Positions 1 to 7,811 of a stretch of 37,588 nt of DNA are shown here, piece after piece. The translations under genes and the position numbers were made by a program. The notes under the pieces were generated by a model. It was not told the DNA's origin. It saw only the letters and a list, made by a program, of their open reading frames with translations, and made no database searches. How positions within the stretch are numbered: position 1 is the first letter of the stretch; every line of letters starts with the position of its first letter. Origin of the DNA: Nitrospinota bacterium (GTDB lineage Bacteria > Nitrospinota_A > UBA7883 > JACRGQ01); the NCBI GenBank assembly GCA_016200345.1, contig JACQEX010000102.1, positions 1 through 37,588 of the forward strand. The letters are read 5' to 3'.

Positions 1-50
1 TCCAGCATCCCCGGCTTGCCCTTCATCACTACTTCGGTTACTCTCTTCAC
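1..50 (-). CDS. Start of an unidentified gene, cut by the window edge
   Basis: Only the first 16 codons are inside the window. A GTG start at 50-48 follows an AGGAGG Shine-Dalgarno (60-55), spaced by 4 nt, on the minus strand. The encoded start reads MKRVTEVVMKGKPGML. The KPGML stretch resembles the beginning of ACT domains, where a conserved Gly-x-Leu turn follows the first strand, but this is too short to assign. The strong ribosome binding site is the main evidence that it is a real gene. Confidence 0.45.
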   Translation of the reverse strand, partial: MKRVTEVVMKGKPGML

Positions 51-148
51 ATGACCTCCTTGCTTTGATTGTTTCTTCTATAAAAACATTTTAGCAGGTG
101 AGGTCATACTTAAATTTCAACTAACTTTAGGCCACTTTCATGGTAGCT

Positions 149-315
149 TTCGTCAACCTTTATCAAGTTGCCTGCTTTATCTCTCTGACTTGGAACATAC
201 AAGTGCAAACCATTTACTGCGGCCTGCCTTGCGCCCTGCCTTCGTCAACCCTCATAAAGTCTCAAACCGCTCGCTCTGATTCACATTTTAAAGTCTCAAC
301 CATTCACTGCGGGCG
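149..315. repeat. Degenerate tandem repeat, two units
   Basis: Two diverged units follow each other with a period of about 92 nt. They begin at 149 and 241 with TTCGTCAACC and each ends with ACTGCGG. The second unit has a 55-nt segment (258-312) that recurs in reverse complement at 35955-36009 with 52 of 55 identical bases. Part of the first unit (183-225) recurs in reverse complement at 35901-35945. The rest of the gene-free stretch 61-412 holds no convincing gene; a small hairpin lies at 354-365. Confidence 0.7.
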
Positions 316-353
316 CAGAAACAGGATGAATCCCGTTGCTACCAATTCGTGTT

Positions 354-365
354 GGTGCACGCACC
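354..365. repeat. Short palindrome of the TTGGTGC family
   Basis: GGTGC AC GCACC forms a 5-bp stem just downstream of cstA. A second small stem (CCAA...TTGG) lies at 342-355. Similar TTGGTGC/GCACCAA palindromes lie at 12765-12781 and 35880-35896, so this may be a degraded copy of the same repeat. Its position after the cstA stop would also fit a weak transcription end, but there is no U-tract. Confidence 0.35.
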
Positions 366-412
366 GCCTGTAAAGGAGATGCTGGGACGCTACACCAGGG
401 CAAAGAAGGCGG

Positions 413-2356
413 CTATGCCTCGCCCTCGCGAACCACGCGCCCGGAGGACGAAAGATAACCGGCCCATTTGGAGACCATGTCCACCAACACCACAAACGCC
501 AAAAGCGCGATAAACACCACGAGCGCGGAGTTTAATTTGTAGTTGAAGGCGTCGCGCGGCAAAAGGGCGCCTTCGGCCTTCGCCATAAAAATTCCGACAA
601 GCTGGTACGACGCGGTGAACGTGGTGATAAACATGAAGACCATCGGGACAAACGTGACCCACGCATACTGAACCCTTCCGGACTTGATGATTATCGTCGT
701 GCCAATACCGAACGCTATCGCCGCCAGCAGTTGGTTGGCCACGCCGAACATCGGCCAGATGGTGGACACGTCGCCGCTATAAATCGGGTAGGCCCACATG
801 ACCACCACCAACGCGCTGGAAACAACGACTCCGACAAGGCCCTTTATGGGGGCCGAATCCTCGGCTTTTTCAGCGCCCTTCCCCCGCACCGTGGAGACAA
901 CCCCAGCCCCCATCTCCTGCAAAAGAAACCGCGCGATTCTCGTCCCGGCGTCCACAGTGGTTAGAATGAACAACGCCTCGAACATCAGCGCAAAGTTGTA
1001 CCAATACGGCATAAGCCCCCTCATCCCCGGCAGGGAGGAAAGAATGGACGCCATCCCAACGGCGAGAGAGACGGCCCCGCCGGGTCTGCCATGAACGTCC
1101 GTTCCGACAAGCGCGGAAAGCTCGTTGATGCGCGAGACCGGAAACCCAAGCGCCGCCAGTTGGTCAAACCCCAGCTTGGTGTTGATGGCAAAATAGTCGC
1201 CGGGAATAAGTATCCCCGCCGCCACGATTGCCATCACCGCGACAAACCCCTCCGTAACCATCGCGCCGAAACCGACAAGCGGCACGTCGCTCTCGCAGGT
1301 TATCATCTTGGGGGACGTGCCGGACGAGACCAAGGCGTGAAAGCCGGAGATGGCGCCGCACGCTATTGTTATAAACATGAACGGAAAAAGCGTCCCCGGA
1401 ATTATCGGGCCGCCGCCCCCGGCGAACTTTGTAACCGCCGGCATTTGCATCTCGGGCGCCAGAAGAATCACGCCGGCGGCTAGCATGACCATTGTGCCGA
1501 TTTTCATAAAGGTGCTTATGTAGTCCCTCGGCACCAAAAGCATCCAGACCGGAAGCACCGAGGCGATAAACCCGTACACGCCGATGGCGACCACCATGCC
1601 GGTTCTGGAAACGGTAAAATACGGCTCCAGCGGCGAACCGGGAATAAAATGCCCGCCTATCACCGCGCAGAGCAACAGCACGCCGCCGACGACGCTTACC
1701 TCCCCAACCCTTCCGGGCCGGAGGTTACGCAGATAAAAACCCATGAACAGCGCTATGGGAATCGTGGCGAATATCGTAAACGCCCCCCACGGGCTTTTGG
1801 CAAGCGCGTTCACAACCGCGAGGCCAAGCCCCGCAAGCGCGACGATGATTATAAAAAGTATCGCGAGCGAGGCGGAGGCGCCGCCGACCGGCCCAAGCTC
1901 GTCCCTCGCGATCCGCGCCAGGGATTTTCCGCCCCTGCGGACGGAGGCCGCCAGTATGACCATGTCGTGCACCGCTCCGCCAAGCACCGAGCCAATCAAT
2001 ATCCATAGGAATCCCGGCAGATAGCCGAACTGCGCCGCGAGCATCGGCCCGATTAGCGGCCCCGCACCGGCGATTGCGGCAAAATGATGCCCGAAAACAA
2101 CCCATCTGTTGGTGGGATGGTAATCCATCCCGTCGTTCAACCTCACCGCGGGGGTGACGTAATCGGCGTCCAGCGCCAAAACTTTGGAGGCCAGAAACGC
2201 CGCATAAAACCGGTAGGAGATGGCAAAAAAACAGGCGGCGCAAACGACAAGCCAAAGTGCGTTGATTTTTTCCGAGGGGTTCAAAATCCCGGTCACTACG
2301 GCGAAAGATACCGCCGCCACGACCGACACGGCCCCCCAAACTATTTTTGCTCGCAT
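413..2356 (-). CDS. cstA: CstA-family carbon starvation / peptide or pyruvate transporter
   Basis: An inner-membrane permease of the CstA family, whose characterised members import peptides or pyruvate during carbon limitation. The protein is hydrophobic throughout. It carries the family signature near its N-terminus: YRFY, a TPAVR-x-NDGxDY segment, then FGHHFAAIAGAGPLIGP. The N-terminus aligns well with E. coli CstA (shared INALW...YRFY), supporting a start at ATG 2356 (647 aa) or the adjacent ATG at 2359. The frame stays open to a TTG at 2416, but that would add a non-homologous tail and overlap the toxin gene. A TATAAT lies 6 nt before ATG 2356 with no Shine-Dalgarno, suggesting leaderless translation. 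At about 650 aa it is near the usual family length. Substrate cannot be told from sequence. Confidence 0.92.
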   Translation of the reverse strand: MRAKIVWGAVSVVAAVSFAVVTGILNPSEKINALWLVVCAACFFAISYRFYAAFLASKVLALDADYVTPAVRLNDGMDYHPTNRWVVFGHHFAAIAGAGPLIGPMLAAQFGYLPGFLWILIGSVLGGAVHDMVILAASVRRGGKSLARIARDELGPVGGASASLAILFIIIVALAGLGLAVVNALAKSPWGAFTIFATIPIALFMGFYLRNLRPGRVGEVSVVGGVLLLCAVIGGHFIPGSPLEPYFTVSRTGMVVAIGVYGFIASVLPVWMLLVPRDYISTFMKIGTMVMLAAGVILLAPEMQMPAVTKFAGGGGPIIPGTLFPFMFITIACGAISGFHALVSSGTSPKMITCESDVPLVGFGAMVTEGFVAVMAIVAAGILIPGDYFAINTKLGFDQLAALGFPVSRINELSALVGTDVHGRPGGAVSLAVGMASILSSLPGMRGLMPYWYNFALMFEALFILTTVDAGTRIARFLLQEMGAGVVSTVRGKGAEKAEDSAPIKGLVGVVVSSALVVVMWAYPIYSGDVSTIWPMFGVANQLLAAIAFGIGTTIIIKSGRVQYAWVTFVPMVFMFITTFTASYQLVGIFMAKAEGALLPRDAFNYKLNSALVVFIALLAFVVLVDMVSKWAGYLSSSGRVVREGEA

Positions 2357-2362
2357 CATCGG

Positions 2363-2368
2363 ATTATA
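2363..2368 (-). promoter_or_regulatory. Possible -10 box of cstA, leaderless layout
   Basis: A perfect TATAAT on the minus strand lies 6 nt before ATG 2356 and 3 nt before ATG 2359. There is no convincing -35 box. Initiation 6-7 nt downstream would put the first transcribed base at the start codon. Confidence 0.5.
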
Positions 2369-2408
2369 TCTCGGTTTGTAACCGATATCTCTGAAAAGTT
2401 TAAATGCC

Positions 2409-2723
2409 CTAAACAAGGCGGGCCATAATCAACTTTTTTGCCAGTTGATATATGTCTTGTTTACTTTTGCCCCTTCTAATTCCAAGGGCCACGACGACGA
2501 CTGTAACTTCCTTTAGTTCCACCGTGTAAATAACCATGTAGCGTTGCCCGGCGGCACGGAGACTTAAATACCCGGCCAACTCGTAAGTCAGGGATTTGCC
2601 CCGTTTTTCCGGCTCGTCGGCAAGCGAGTCAATTTTCTCCATAACTTGCTTGCGAACCTTCAGATCTGATATCGCATCGAGACAACGCAACGCGACTTTG
2701 GTTATTACAATTCGATACTTCAT
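2409..2723 (-). CDS. RelE/ParE-family toxin
   Basis: A 104-aa protein starting MKYRIVITK, with the RelE/ParE fold pattern: an N-terminal strand, a long basic helix pair around KVRKQVMEKIDSL, then strands ending in YMVIYTVELKEVTVVVVALGIR. Family members are either mRNA interferases (RelE) or gyrase poisons (ParE); sequence alone does not decide which. The start ATG (2723-2721) overlaps the antitoxin stop in an ATGA, so translation is probably coupled. An earlier in-frame start at 2753 would lie inside the antitoxin gene and is less likely. The stop lies about 50 nt before the chosen cstA start. Confidence 0.85.
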   Translation of the reverse strand: MKYRIVITKVALRCLDAISDLKVRKQVMEKIDSLADEPEKRGKSLTYELAGYLSLRAAGQRYMVIYTVELKEVTVVVVALGIRRGKSKQDIYQLAKKLIMARLV

Positions 2724-2989
2724 CCGCCAAGCCGTTTTTTTGCCTGCGCCCAACCGACCGTTTTACCGGCCCTACTTTCCTCTATCCCTTTTTTTAATTC
2801 CGACATCAATCTTGCGTCACCCATAATCTCAAGGGTTTCAACAATTGATTCATACCCGTCCCACGACATTACAGCAAGAACAGACTTGCCGTGGCGCGTA
2901 ATCTCAACCACCTGGAATTCATTGTTTAGTTCGGTGGACAGGCGGTTAAGCTTTTTCCGCGCCTCAATTATGGGCATTGTTTTGGTCAT
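2720..2989 (-). CDS. Phd/YefM-family antitoxin
   Basis: An 89-aa antitoxin. The N-terminal part (IIEARKKLNRLSTEL, EITRHGKSVLAVMSWDGYESI) is the typical YefM/Phd DNA-binding and dimerisation domain. The C-terminal part, rich in charged residues, is expected to wrap and neutralise the toxin. It is followed directly by the RelE/ParE-type toxin with a 4-nt overlap. A strong GGAGG ribosome binding site precedes ATG 2989. Members of this family repress their own operon, and three phased GTAC sites lie just upstream (3006-3033). Confidence 0.88.
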   Translation of the reverse strand: MTKTMPIIEARKKLNRLSTELNNEFQVVEITRHGKSVLAVMSWDGYESIVETLEIMGDARLMSELKKGIEESRAGKTVGWAQAKKRLGG

Positions 2990-3005
2990 TTGGTCGCCTC
3001 CTTTC

Positions 3006-3033
3006 GTACGTATTATTGTACGTTATTATGTAC
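3006..3033. promoter_or_regulatory. Candidate autoregulatory operator of the toxin-antitoxin operon
   Basis: Three GTAC cores begin at 3006, 3018 and 3030, exactly 12 bp apart, separated by AT-rich TATTAT-like spacers that are partly mirror images. On the minus strand a TACAAT (-10-like) sits within the array, so a bound repressor would cover the promoter. The site lies 17-44 nt before the antitoxin start, where YefM-type operators are normally found. Confidence 0.55.
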
Positions 3034-3091
3034 GCATTATCCAAACGCAATTTAAACGCGATATTTTTGAAATGATTCTTTGCCGGCGGGC

Positions 3092-3631
3092 CTATTCCTT
3101 GGATGTTTTTGAGAGACTGAAGACCAAATAAGTCGCGGTCGTTCCGACAAGAGCGCCGACAAGCGCGTCCACCGGAAAGTGCACGCCAAGGTAAACGCGG
3201 GAGACGCCGACCGCGCATGCCCAAAGAAACCACAACACGGCGTGCCTTCGGAAAAGCAAAACTAAAAACATCGCCACCGAAAAAGCGGTCTGGGTGTGCC
3301 CAGATGGGAACGAGCCTGTCTTGTGCCTTTCAAAAGGGGCGTGGACTTTTGCGTGGGGCGGCGGAGTTTTTTTGGCAAAATAGGCGAGCGGCCTGTCCTC
3401 GGGAAATAAGTGTTTTAAGCCGTGCACAACGCCCCCGCCGAGCGCAAGAGCGACCATCAAAACAACCACCGTCCTTTTGGAAAGCCCCCCGTAAAAACGG
3501 CAGGCAACCATCGCGATTATAAACGCCGGGACGGTGTAGCCGGTGGACGTCAGGGCGAACATTATGTAGTCCGCAAAATCGGAGTGCGCCCCGTTGACGG
3601 CCCAGAACAACGCCTCGTTCAACCCGGCCAC
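3092..3631 (-). CDS. PAP2-family membrane phosphatase
   Basis: A 179-aa integral membrane phosphatase of the PAP2 (PgpB-like) superfamily, acting on lipid phosphates such as phosphatidate, undecaprenyl pyrophosphate or phosphatidylglycerol phosphate. All three signature motifs are present: K73-x6-R80-P81, P109-S-G-H112 and S144-R145-x5-H151-x3-D155. Several hydrophobic spans surround them. The start is GTG at 3631, one nucleotide after the stop of the upstream lptF/G gene, so the two are surely co-translated. The neighbourhood suggests an envelope-lipid role, for example dephosphorylating a lipid carrier or a lipopolysaccharide component, but the substrate is not determined. Confidence 0.88.
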   Translation of the reverse strand: MAGLNEALFWAVNGAHSDFADYIMFALTSTGYTVPAFIIAMVACRFYGGLSKRTVVVLMVALALGGGVVHGLKHLFPEDRPLAYFAKKTPPPHAKVHAPFERHKTGSFPSGHTQTAFSVAMFLVLLFRRHAVLWFLWACAVGVSRVYLGVHFPVDALVGALVGTTATYLVFSLSKTSKE

Positions 3632-3632
3632 G

Positions 3633-4718
3633 CTATTTTTTTACCGCCCTATAAATTAGGAACAGCGCAAGAACCCCCATTATGGCGTTCGGCAAGACGG
3701 CGGACAAAACCGGGTCTATCCTACCCTGCGAGCCAAGCCCCTCCCCCACCATCAAAAGAAGATAGTTGAAAATTATCATTAAAATCCCCATCCCGACGCC
3801 GCCCCATTTTCCGCCGCGACCCACCTTAAAGCCGAGTGGCGCGCCCAAAACCCCCAGCACAAGGCATGCAAACGGCATGGTAAACCGCTTGCAAAATTCC
3901 ACCACGTCCGCGTTTACAGTCGCTTTTAACTGGATTCGTTTTTGAATGTCGGATGCTATTTCGGCGGGCGACATCTCCCTCGCCCCTTTTTCAAACGCCT
4001 TTCTCTGCGCGAGGCCGACGTCCATTACGACGTCGTAATTGCGGTATGTTATCTGCCTGAACGAAACGGCGTCGCCCGAGTAAATATATCCGTCCTCCAA
4101 TTTTAGGGCGATGTTGTCGTTCGGCAAAGTCCCGAGAAAACCCCGCCTCGCGGTGATAAAGCGCGGCCTGTCCGCGCCGCTGGAATCGTATATGAAAACC
4201 CCTTTTAAGATATTTTCCCCCGGCGGTTTTTCGGAGACGTAAATAATGATGTTCGGGAACTTGTCGAAAAACACCCTTTCGCCGAGCGCGGTTGTTATTC
4301 TTTTGCTGACGTAGGAGGTGATTTGAGAGTTAAAAAGATAATTCCCCTTGTGCATTATCTCCATTGAAAGCCAAAAGGAGAACGTCATCCACGTAATCGA
4401 GGCCAAAATCACCGGCCAAAGCAGGCGCATAAAGCTCACTCCCCCGGCGCGCATGGCGGTAAGCTCGTTGTCCGCCGAAAGCCGCGAAAAAGTCGTGAGC
4501 GAGGCGAGCATGGACGCAAGCGGAATGGAGACCACCAAAAAGGCGGGCGACGTGTAGATAATGAGCTTTAGCAACTCCCCCGCCCCCATCGCGCTCCCGC
4601 GCGTCAGGTTGGATATAAAGTTGATCTTTTCCAAAATAAGGATGGACATAAGAATGAAAAGGCTCATAAGGAAAACCTTGGCGATTTCGATAAAAATATA
4701 CTTGTCCAATATTTTCAC
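3633..4718 (-). CDS. LptF/LptG-family lipopolysaccharide export permease
   Basis: A 361-aa permease of the LptF/LptG (YjgP/YjgQ) family. These proteins form the membrane part of the LptB2FG transporter, which extracts lipopolysaccharide from the inner membrane for transfer by LptC and LptA. The N-terminus begins LDKYIFIEI and continues through three hydrophobic spans with the typical ASLTTFSRLSADNELTAMRA segment. A periplasmic beta-jellyroll-like domain fills the middle, and three more spans follow (MPFACLVLGVLGAPLG...). The start is GTG 4718, 8 nt after the oppC stop. Only one LptF/G gene lies here; a partner is normally needed and is presumably elsewhere. The LptF versus LptG choice is uncertain. 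Confidence 0.88.
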   Translation of the reverse strand: MKILDKYIFIEIAKVFLMSLFILMSILILEKINFISNLTRGSAMGAGELLKLIIYTSPAFLVVSIPLASMLASLTTFSRLSADNELTAMRAGGVSFMRLLWPVILASITWMTFSFWLSMEIMHKGNYLFNSQITSYVSKRITTALGERVFFDKFPNIIIYVSEKPPGENILKGVFIYDSSGADRPRFITARRGFLGTLPNDNIALKLEDGYIYSGDAVSFRQITYRNYDVVMDVGLAQRKAFEKGAREMSPAEIASDIQKRIQLKATVNADVVEFCKRFTMPFACLVLGVLGAPLGFKVGRGGKWGGVGMGILMIIFNYLLLMVGEGLGSQGRIDPVLSAVLPNAIMGVLALFLIYRAVKK

Positions 4719-4726
4719 GGGACCGC

Positions 4727-5581
4727 CTAGTTTATCCTTGCGTCAAGCGCGTCGCGCATGGCCTCGCCCAGCAGGTTGTACCCCAAAACCGTAAAAAGAA
4801 TGGCGAGGCCCGGAAACACGCTGAGCCACCACGCGAACTCGATGTAATTTTTCCCCTCCGTGAGAATGCTCCCCCAGCTCGGGGTCGGCGGCTGTACGCC
4901 GATGCCGAGAAAAGAGAGCGCCGACTCCGTCAGTATCGCCCCCGCGACGCCAAGCGTGGCGGAGACCAGCACCGGGGCCATGGCGTTCGGGAGTATGTGC
5001 CTGAAGATGATGACGCCGTCGCTTTGTCCAAGCGAACGCACCGCCACGACGAAATCCCTCTGCTTTATGGAAAGAAACTCCGCCCTTACGAGCCGCGCAA
5101 CACCCATCCACCCGGTAAGCCCGATGACAATCATCACGTTTATAATGTTCGGCTCCAGCACCGCAATCACCGCTAGGATTAGAAAGAAGACCGGGAAGGT
5201 CAGCATTATGTCGACAAACCTCATCAGCACGTCGTCAATCCGACCGCCGTAATAGCCGCTTATCGCGCCGACAACCACCCCGACCACAGTGGCGATTCCG
5301 ATGGATACAAAACCGACCATTAGCGAAATCTGCGCCCCAAAAATCATCCTGCTCAGCACGTCCCTCCCAAGCTCGTCCGTGCCGAGCCAGTGCTTTAGTC
5401 CGGGCGGCTGAAGCATAACGTCCGTGTTGACCACCGACGGGTCGAACGGCGCCACGTACTTCGCCAAAAGCGCCACCAAAAAGAGCAGGGCCACGACCGC
5501 GCCCCCCGCAAGCGCGAACGGGTTCCGCGCCATGCGCCTTAGCACCACGGTTCCGAACGAGGCCGAGGGGGCGTTACTCAT
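4727..5581 (-). CDS. ABC transporter permease, OppC/DppC type
   Basis: A 284-aa inner-membrane permease of the dipeptide/oligopeptide/nickel family. The N-terminal cytoplasmic stretch and first span precede the family segment LKHWLGTDELGRDVLSRMI. The EAA-loop region follows, with AVRSLGQSDGVIIFRHILPN. The C-terminus (LLGEAMRDALDAR) is typical of OppC. The start is ATG 5581, preceded by a GAGG-containing ribosome binding site; it overlaps the end of oppB by 8 nt. A longer frame back to 5635 would lie inside oppB and lacks homology. No substrate-binding protein or ATPase is encoded nearby, so the substrate is unknown. Confidence 0.9.
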   Translation of the reverse strand: MSNAPSASFGTVVLRRMARNPFALAGGAVVALLFLVALLAKYVAPFDPSVVNTDVMLQPPGLKHWLGTDELGRDVLSRMIFGAQISLMVGFVSIGIATVVGVVVGAISGYYGGRIDDVLMRFVDIMLTFPVFFLILAVIAVLEPNIINVMIVIGLTGWMGVARLVRAEFLSIKQRDFVVAVRSLGQSDGVIIFRHILPNAMAPVLVSATLGVAGAILTESALSFLGIGVQPPTPSWGSILTEGKNYIEFAWWLSVFPGLAILFTVLGYNLLGEAMRDALDARIN

Positions 5582-6548
5582 ACCTAATCCTCGGATCGGC
5601 AAGGGCGTAGCCCACGTCCGACAAAAGGTTGCCAATCAGCGTAAGCCCCGCGCCGATGATTAGGATTCCCATAACCAGCGGGTAGTCGCGGGACATGACG
5701 GACTCGTAAAAAAGCATCCCCATGCCGGGAATGGAAAACACCGTCTCGAAAATAACCGAGCCGCCGATTAAGGAGGGGACGCTAAGCCCGATAATCGTGA
5801 CGATTGGCAAAAGCGCGTTTCGCAGGGCGTGGTGAAAAACCACGGTGTGTTCGTCGCACCCCTTGGCCCGCGCCGTCGTTATATAATCCTGCCTTATCAC
5901 CTCCAGCATGTTCTGCCTCGTGATGCGCGACAAAAAGGCCAGCGAGGTGAGCGAGGAAATAAGGACGGGAAGAACCAGATGCCGCGAGTAGTCCAAAAAT
6001 TTTCCCCACGCTGAGAGCTCCTCGAAATAAATGGAGCGAATGCCCGATATCGGAAGCCAGCCGAGCTGGACTCCGAACAAAATCATCAGCAACAGCGAAA
6101 GCCAAAATCCGGGGGTGGAAAAGCCCACGAACACGAACAGCGTAGAAAATTTGTCGAAAAGCGAGTGCTGTCGCGTCGCGCTCATCACGCCCAGCGGGAT
6201 GGAGAGAAGAAAAATTATCAGCAGGGAGACGACGTTTATGAAAAGCGTTATCGGGAGCCTCTCCAATATTTTGCCGAGCACGGGCCGGTTGTCCGAGGAA
6301 AACGAGCTCCCAAAATCCAGCCTCGCGAACCTCTTCAGCCAGAGCCAGTATTGAACCTCCAGCGGCTTGTCCAAGTTGTACATCTCGCGCATCTTTTGTT
6401 TGGCCTGGGGCGATATTTTTGGGTTTAGGTCGGCCATTTTATCCACCGGCTCGCCGGGTGCGAGGTGTATGACCGCGAACGTAATGAGCGTAATCCCCAG
6501 CATTATGGGGAACATCATCAAAAACCGCTTGAAGAGATAGCTAAGCAT
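5574..6548 (-). CDS. ABC transporter permease, OppB/DppB type
   Basis: A 324-aa inner-membrane permease, partner of the OppC-type protein that follows with an 8-nt overlap. It begins with the family's MLSYLFKRFLMMFPIMLGIT span and contains HLAPGEPVD, then the cytoplasmic loop YITTARAKGCDEHTVVFHHALRN, which docks the ATPase. The end is DPRIRYE, typical of OppB/DppB. The start ATG 6548 lies 9 nt after the stop of the small membrane protein, without a clear ribosome binding site, so coupling is likely. The missing ATPases and binding protein must be elsewhere, or the pair works with a shared ATPase. Confidence 0.9.
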   Translation of the reverse strand: MLSYLFKRFLMMFPIMLGITLITFAVIHLAPGEPVDKMADLNPKISPQAKQKMREMYNLDKPLEVQYWLWLKRFARLDFGSSFSSDNRPVLGKILERLPITLFINVVSLLIIFLLSIPLGVMSATRQHSLFDKFSTLFVFVGFSTPGFWLSLLLMILFGVQLGWLPISGIRSIYFEELSAWGKFLDYSRHLVLPVLISSLTSLAFLSRITRQNMLEVIRQDYITTARAKGCDEHTVVFHHALRNALLPIVTIIGLSVPSLIGGSVIFETVFSIPGMGMLFYESVMSRDYPLVMGILIIGAGLTLIGNLLSDVGYALADPRIRYE

Positions 6549-6557
6549 CGAGGCTTG

Positions 6558-6887
6558 TCATCGGTTCAGCAAAAGTTTTGTCCAGATGGTGTAGCCGATG
6601 GCCGCAAGCGCAAGGGCAAGCGCCAGCATAAACGGCCCCGGCTGGGTGATGATCGAATTCTTTAAAACCACGGCCCCGACCCCGTACACGATTATTACGG
6701 CGCCTCGGGAAACCACCATCGTGGCGGCGTCCCTCGTCTTGTTGTACGCCACCAAAACAACGCCCAAAACCGCCACCCCGATGAAAATCTTGCTGTGAAT
6801 AAAGTCCTTCCACCCGTCGTTGAAAAAACGCATCAGGGCCTCGAAGTCAAACGTGTCCCAAAACAACTTAAAGCTAAATCCGTCCAT
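6558..6887 (-). CDS. Small membrane protein of unknown function
   Basis: A 109-aa protein that I do not recognise. It has an acidic, aromatic N-terminal stretch (about residues 1-32), then about three hydrophobic segments (near 33-48, 59-75 and 86-104) and ends KLLLNR. ATG 6887 is preceded by a GGGGGT ribosome binding site at suitable spacing. It is the first gene of the minus-strand run with the OppB/OppC-type permeases and lptF/G, and divergent from scpA. The context hints at an accessory membrane subunit, but there is no motif to support a function. Confidence 0.65.
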   Translation of the reverse strand: MDGFSFKLFWDTFDFEALMRFFNDGWKDFIHSKIFIGVAVLGVVLVAYNKTRDAATMVVSRGAVIIVYGVGAVVLKNSIITQPGPFMLALALALAAIGYTIWTKLLLNR

Positions 6888-6946
6888 TGTTTTACCCCCT
6901 ATAAATATCTATTTTTTGTATCCTAACACGGCGCCGATTAAAAGTG

Positions 6947-6952
6947 TATAAT
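6947..6952 (+). promoter_or_regulatory. Possible -10 box for scpA-scpB-rluB
   Basis: A perfect TATAAT lies 22 nt before the scpA start at 6975. A start of transcription near 6959 would give a leader of about 15 nt that still includes the GAGAG ribosome binding site. No good -35 box is visible. Confidence 0.4.
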
Positions 6953-6974
6953 GCTCGACTTGAGAGAAAATGGG

Positions 6975-7808
6975 ATGACAGATTATAAGATTAAATTGGA
7001 CGTTTTTGAGGGGCCGTTTGACCTCTTGCTCCACCTGATAAAAGAGGAGGAGCTGAACATTTACGACATCCCCATATCCAAAATCACCACCCAGTACTTC
7101 GAATACCTCGACGTCATGAAGCAACTCAACATGGACGTGGCGGGCGAATTCCTCGTCATGGCCTCCACGCTTGTCTACATCAAGTCCAGAATGCTTCTCC
7201 CCTCCCCCCCGGCGACCGAGGAGGACGACGCGTCCGGCCAGGACCCGCGCGAGGAGCTGGTGCGCCGACTTTTGGAATACAAAAAATTCAAGGACGCCGC
7301 CGTCACCCTGCGCGAAAAGGAGACCCTGCAGACCAACAGCTTCTCCCGCGAATTTCTTTCGGATTGGGACGAGAACGACTCCGACTACCTTAAGGAGGTC
7401 TCGGTTTTCCAACTGCTGGCTCTGTTCCGCAAAATTTTGACCGATTCCGGCCAGGGGCACCTTTACGAGGTAACGCTGGAGGACGTCTCGGTCACGGAAA
7501 AAATGAACGAAATAATGGACCTGATGGCGACCACGCCAAAAGTCCTCTTCCAGGATTTTTTCAACAAACTCACCAACAAGATGGAGATTATCGGAACCTT
7601 TCTGGCCCTGCTGGAGCTAATCAAGCAACAGCTCGTGAGGGCATTCCAGCAGGACGACTCCATATGGGTTCAAAAAGCGGACGACGACCCGCGGTCGGAG
7701 ATATCGCTCGTGGAAGATCTCGCCCCCGCCGCGCCGGGCGAGCAGACCGACGGGCAAAACGACGAAACAAACGGCGGCCATCCGTCGAACGAAACAGGAA
7801 AGGAATAG
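6975..7808 (+). CDS. scpA: Segregation and condensation protein A
   Basis: A 277-aa kleisin subunit of the bacterial SMC-ScpAB condensin, which organises and segregates chromosomes. It starts MTDYKIKLDVFEGPFDLLLHLI, with the FEGPFDLLLHLI signature and the following EEELNIYDIPISKITTQY stretch that contacts SMC. The conserved MASTLVYIKSRMLLP helix follows at about residues 65-80, then an acidic linker and a C-terminal winged-helix region. The start ATG 6975 has GAGAG upstream and is favoured by homology over in-frame codons at 6951 and 6960. The last 40 residues are polar and low in complexity. It is followed by scpB after 3 nt, the usual arrangement. Confidence 0.95.
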   Translation: MTDYKIKLDVFEGPFDLLLHLIKEEELNIYDIPISKITTQYFEYLDVMKQLNMDVAGEFLVMASTLVYIKSRMLLPSPPATEEDDASGQDPREELVRRLLEYKKFKDAAVTLREKETLQTNSFSREFLSDWDENDSDYLKEVSVFQLLALFRKILTDSGQGHLYEVTLEDVSVTEKMNEIMDLMATTPKVLFQDFFNKLTNKMEIIGTFLALLELIKQQLVRAFQQDDSIWVQKADDDPRSEISLVEDLAPAAPGEQTDGQNDETNGGHPSNETGKE

Positions 7809-7811
7809 AAA

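Noticed and set aside
5581-5635. Longer start of the OppC-type gene
   Set aside because: The extra 18 residues overlap oppB and lack the family pattern; ATG 5581 has a proper ribosome binding site.
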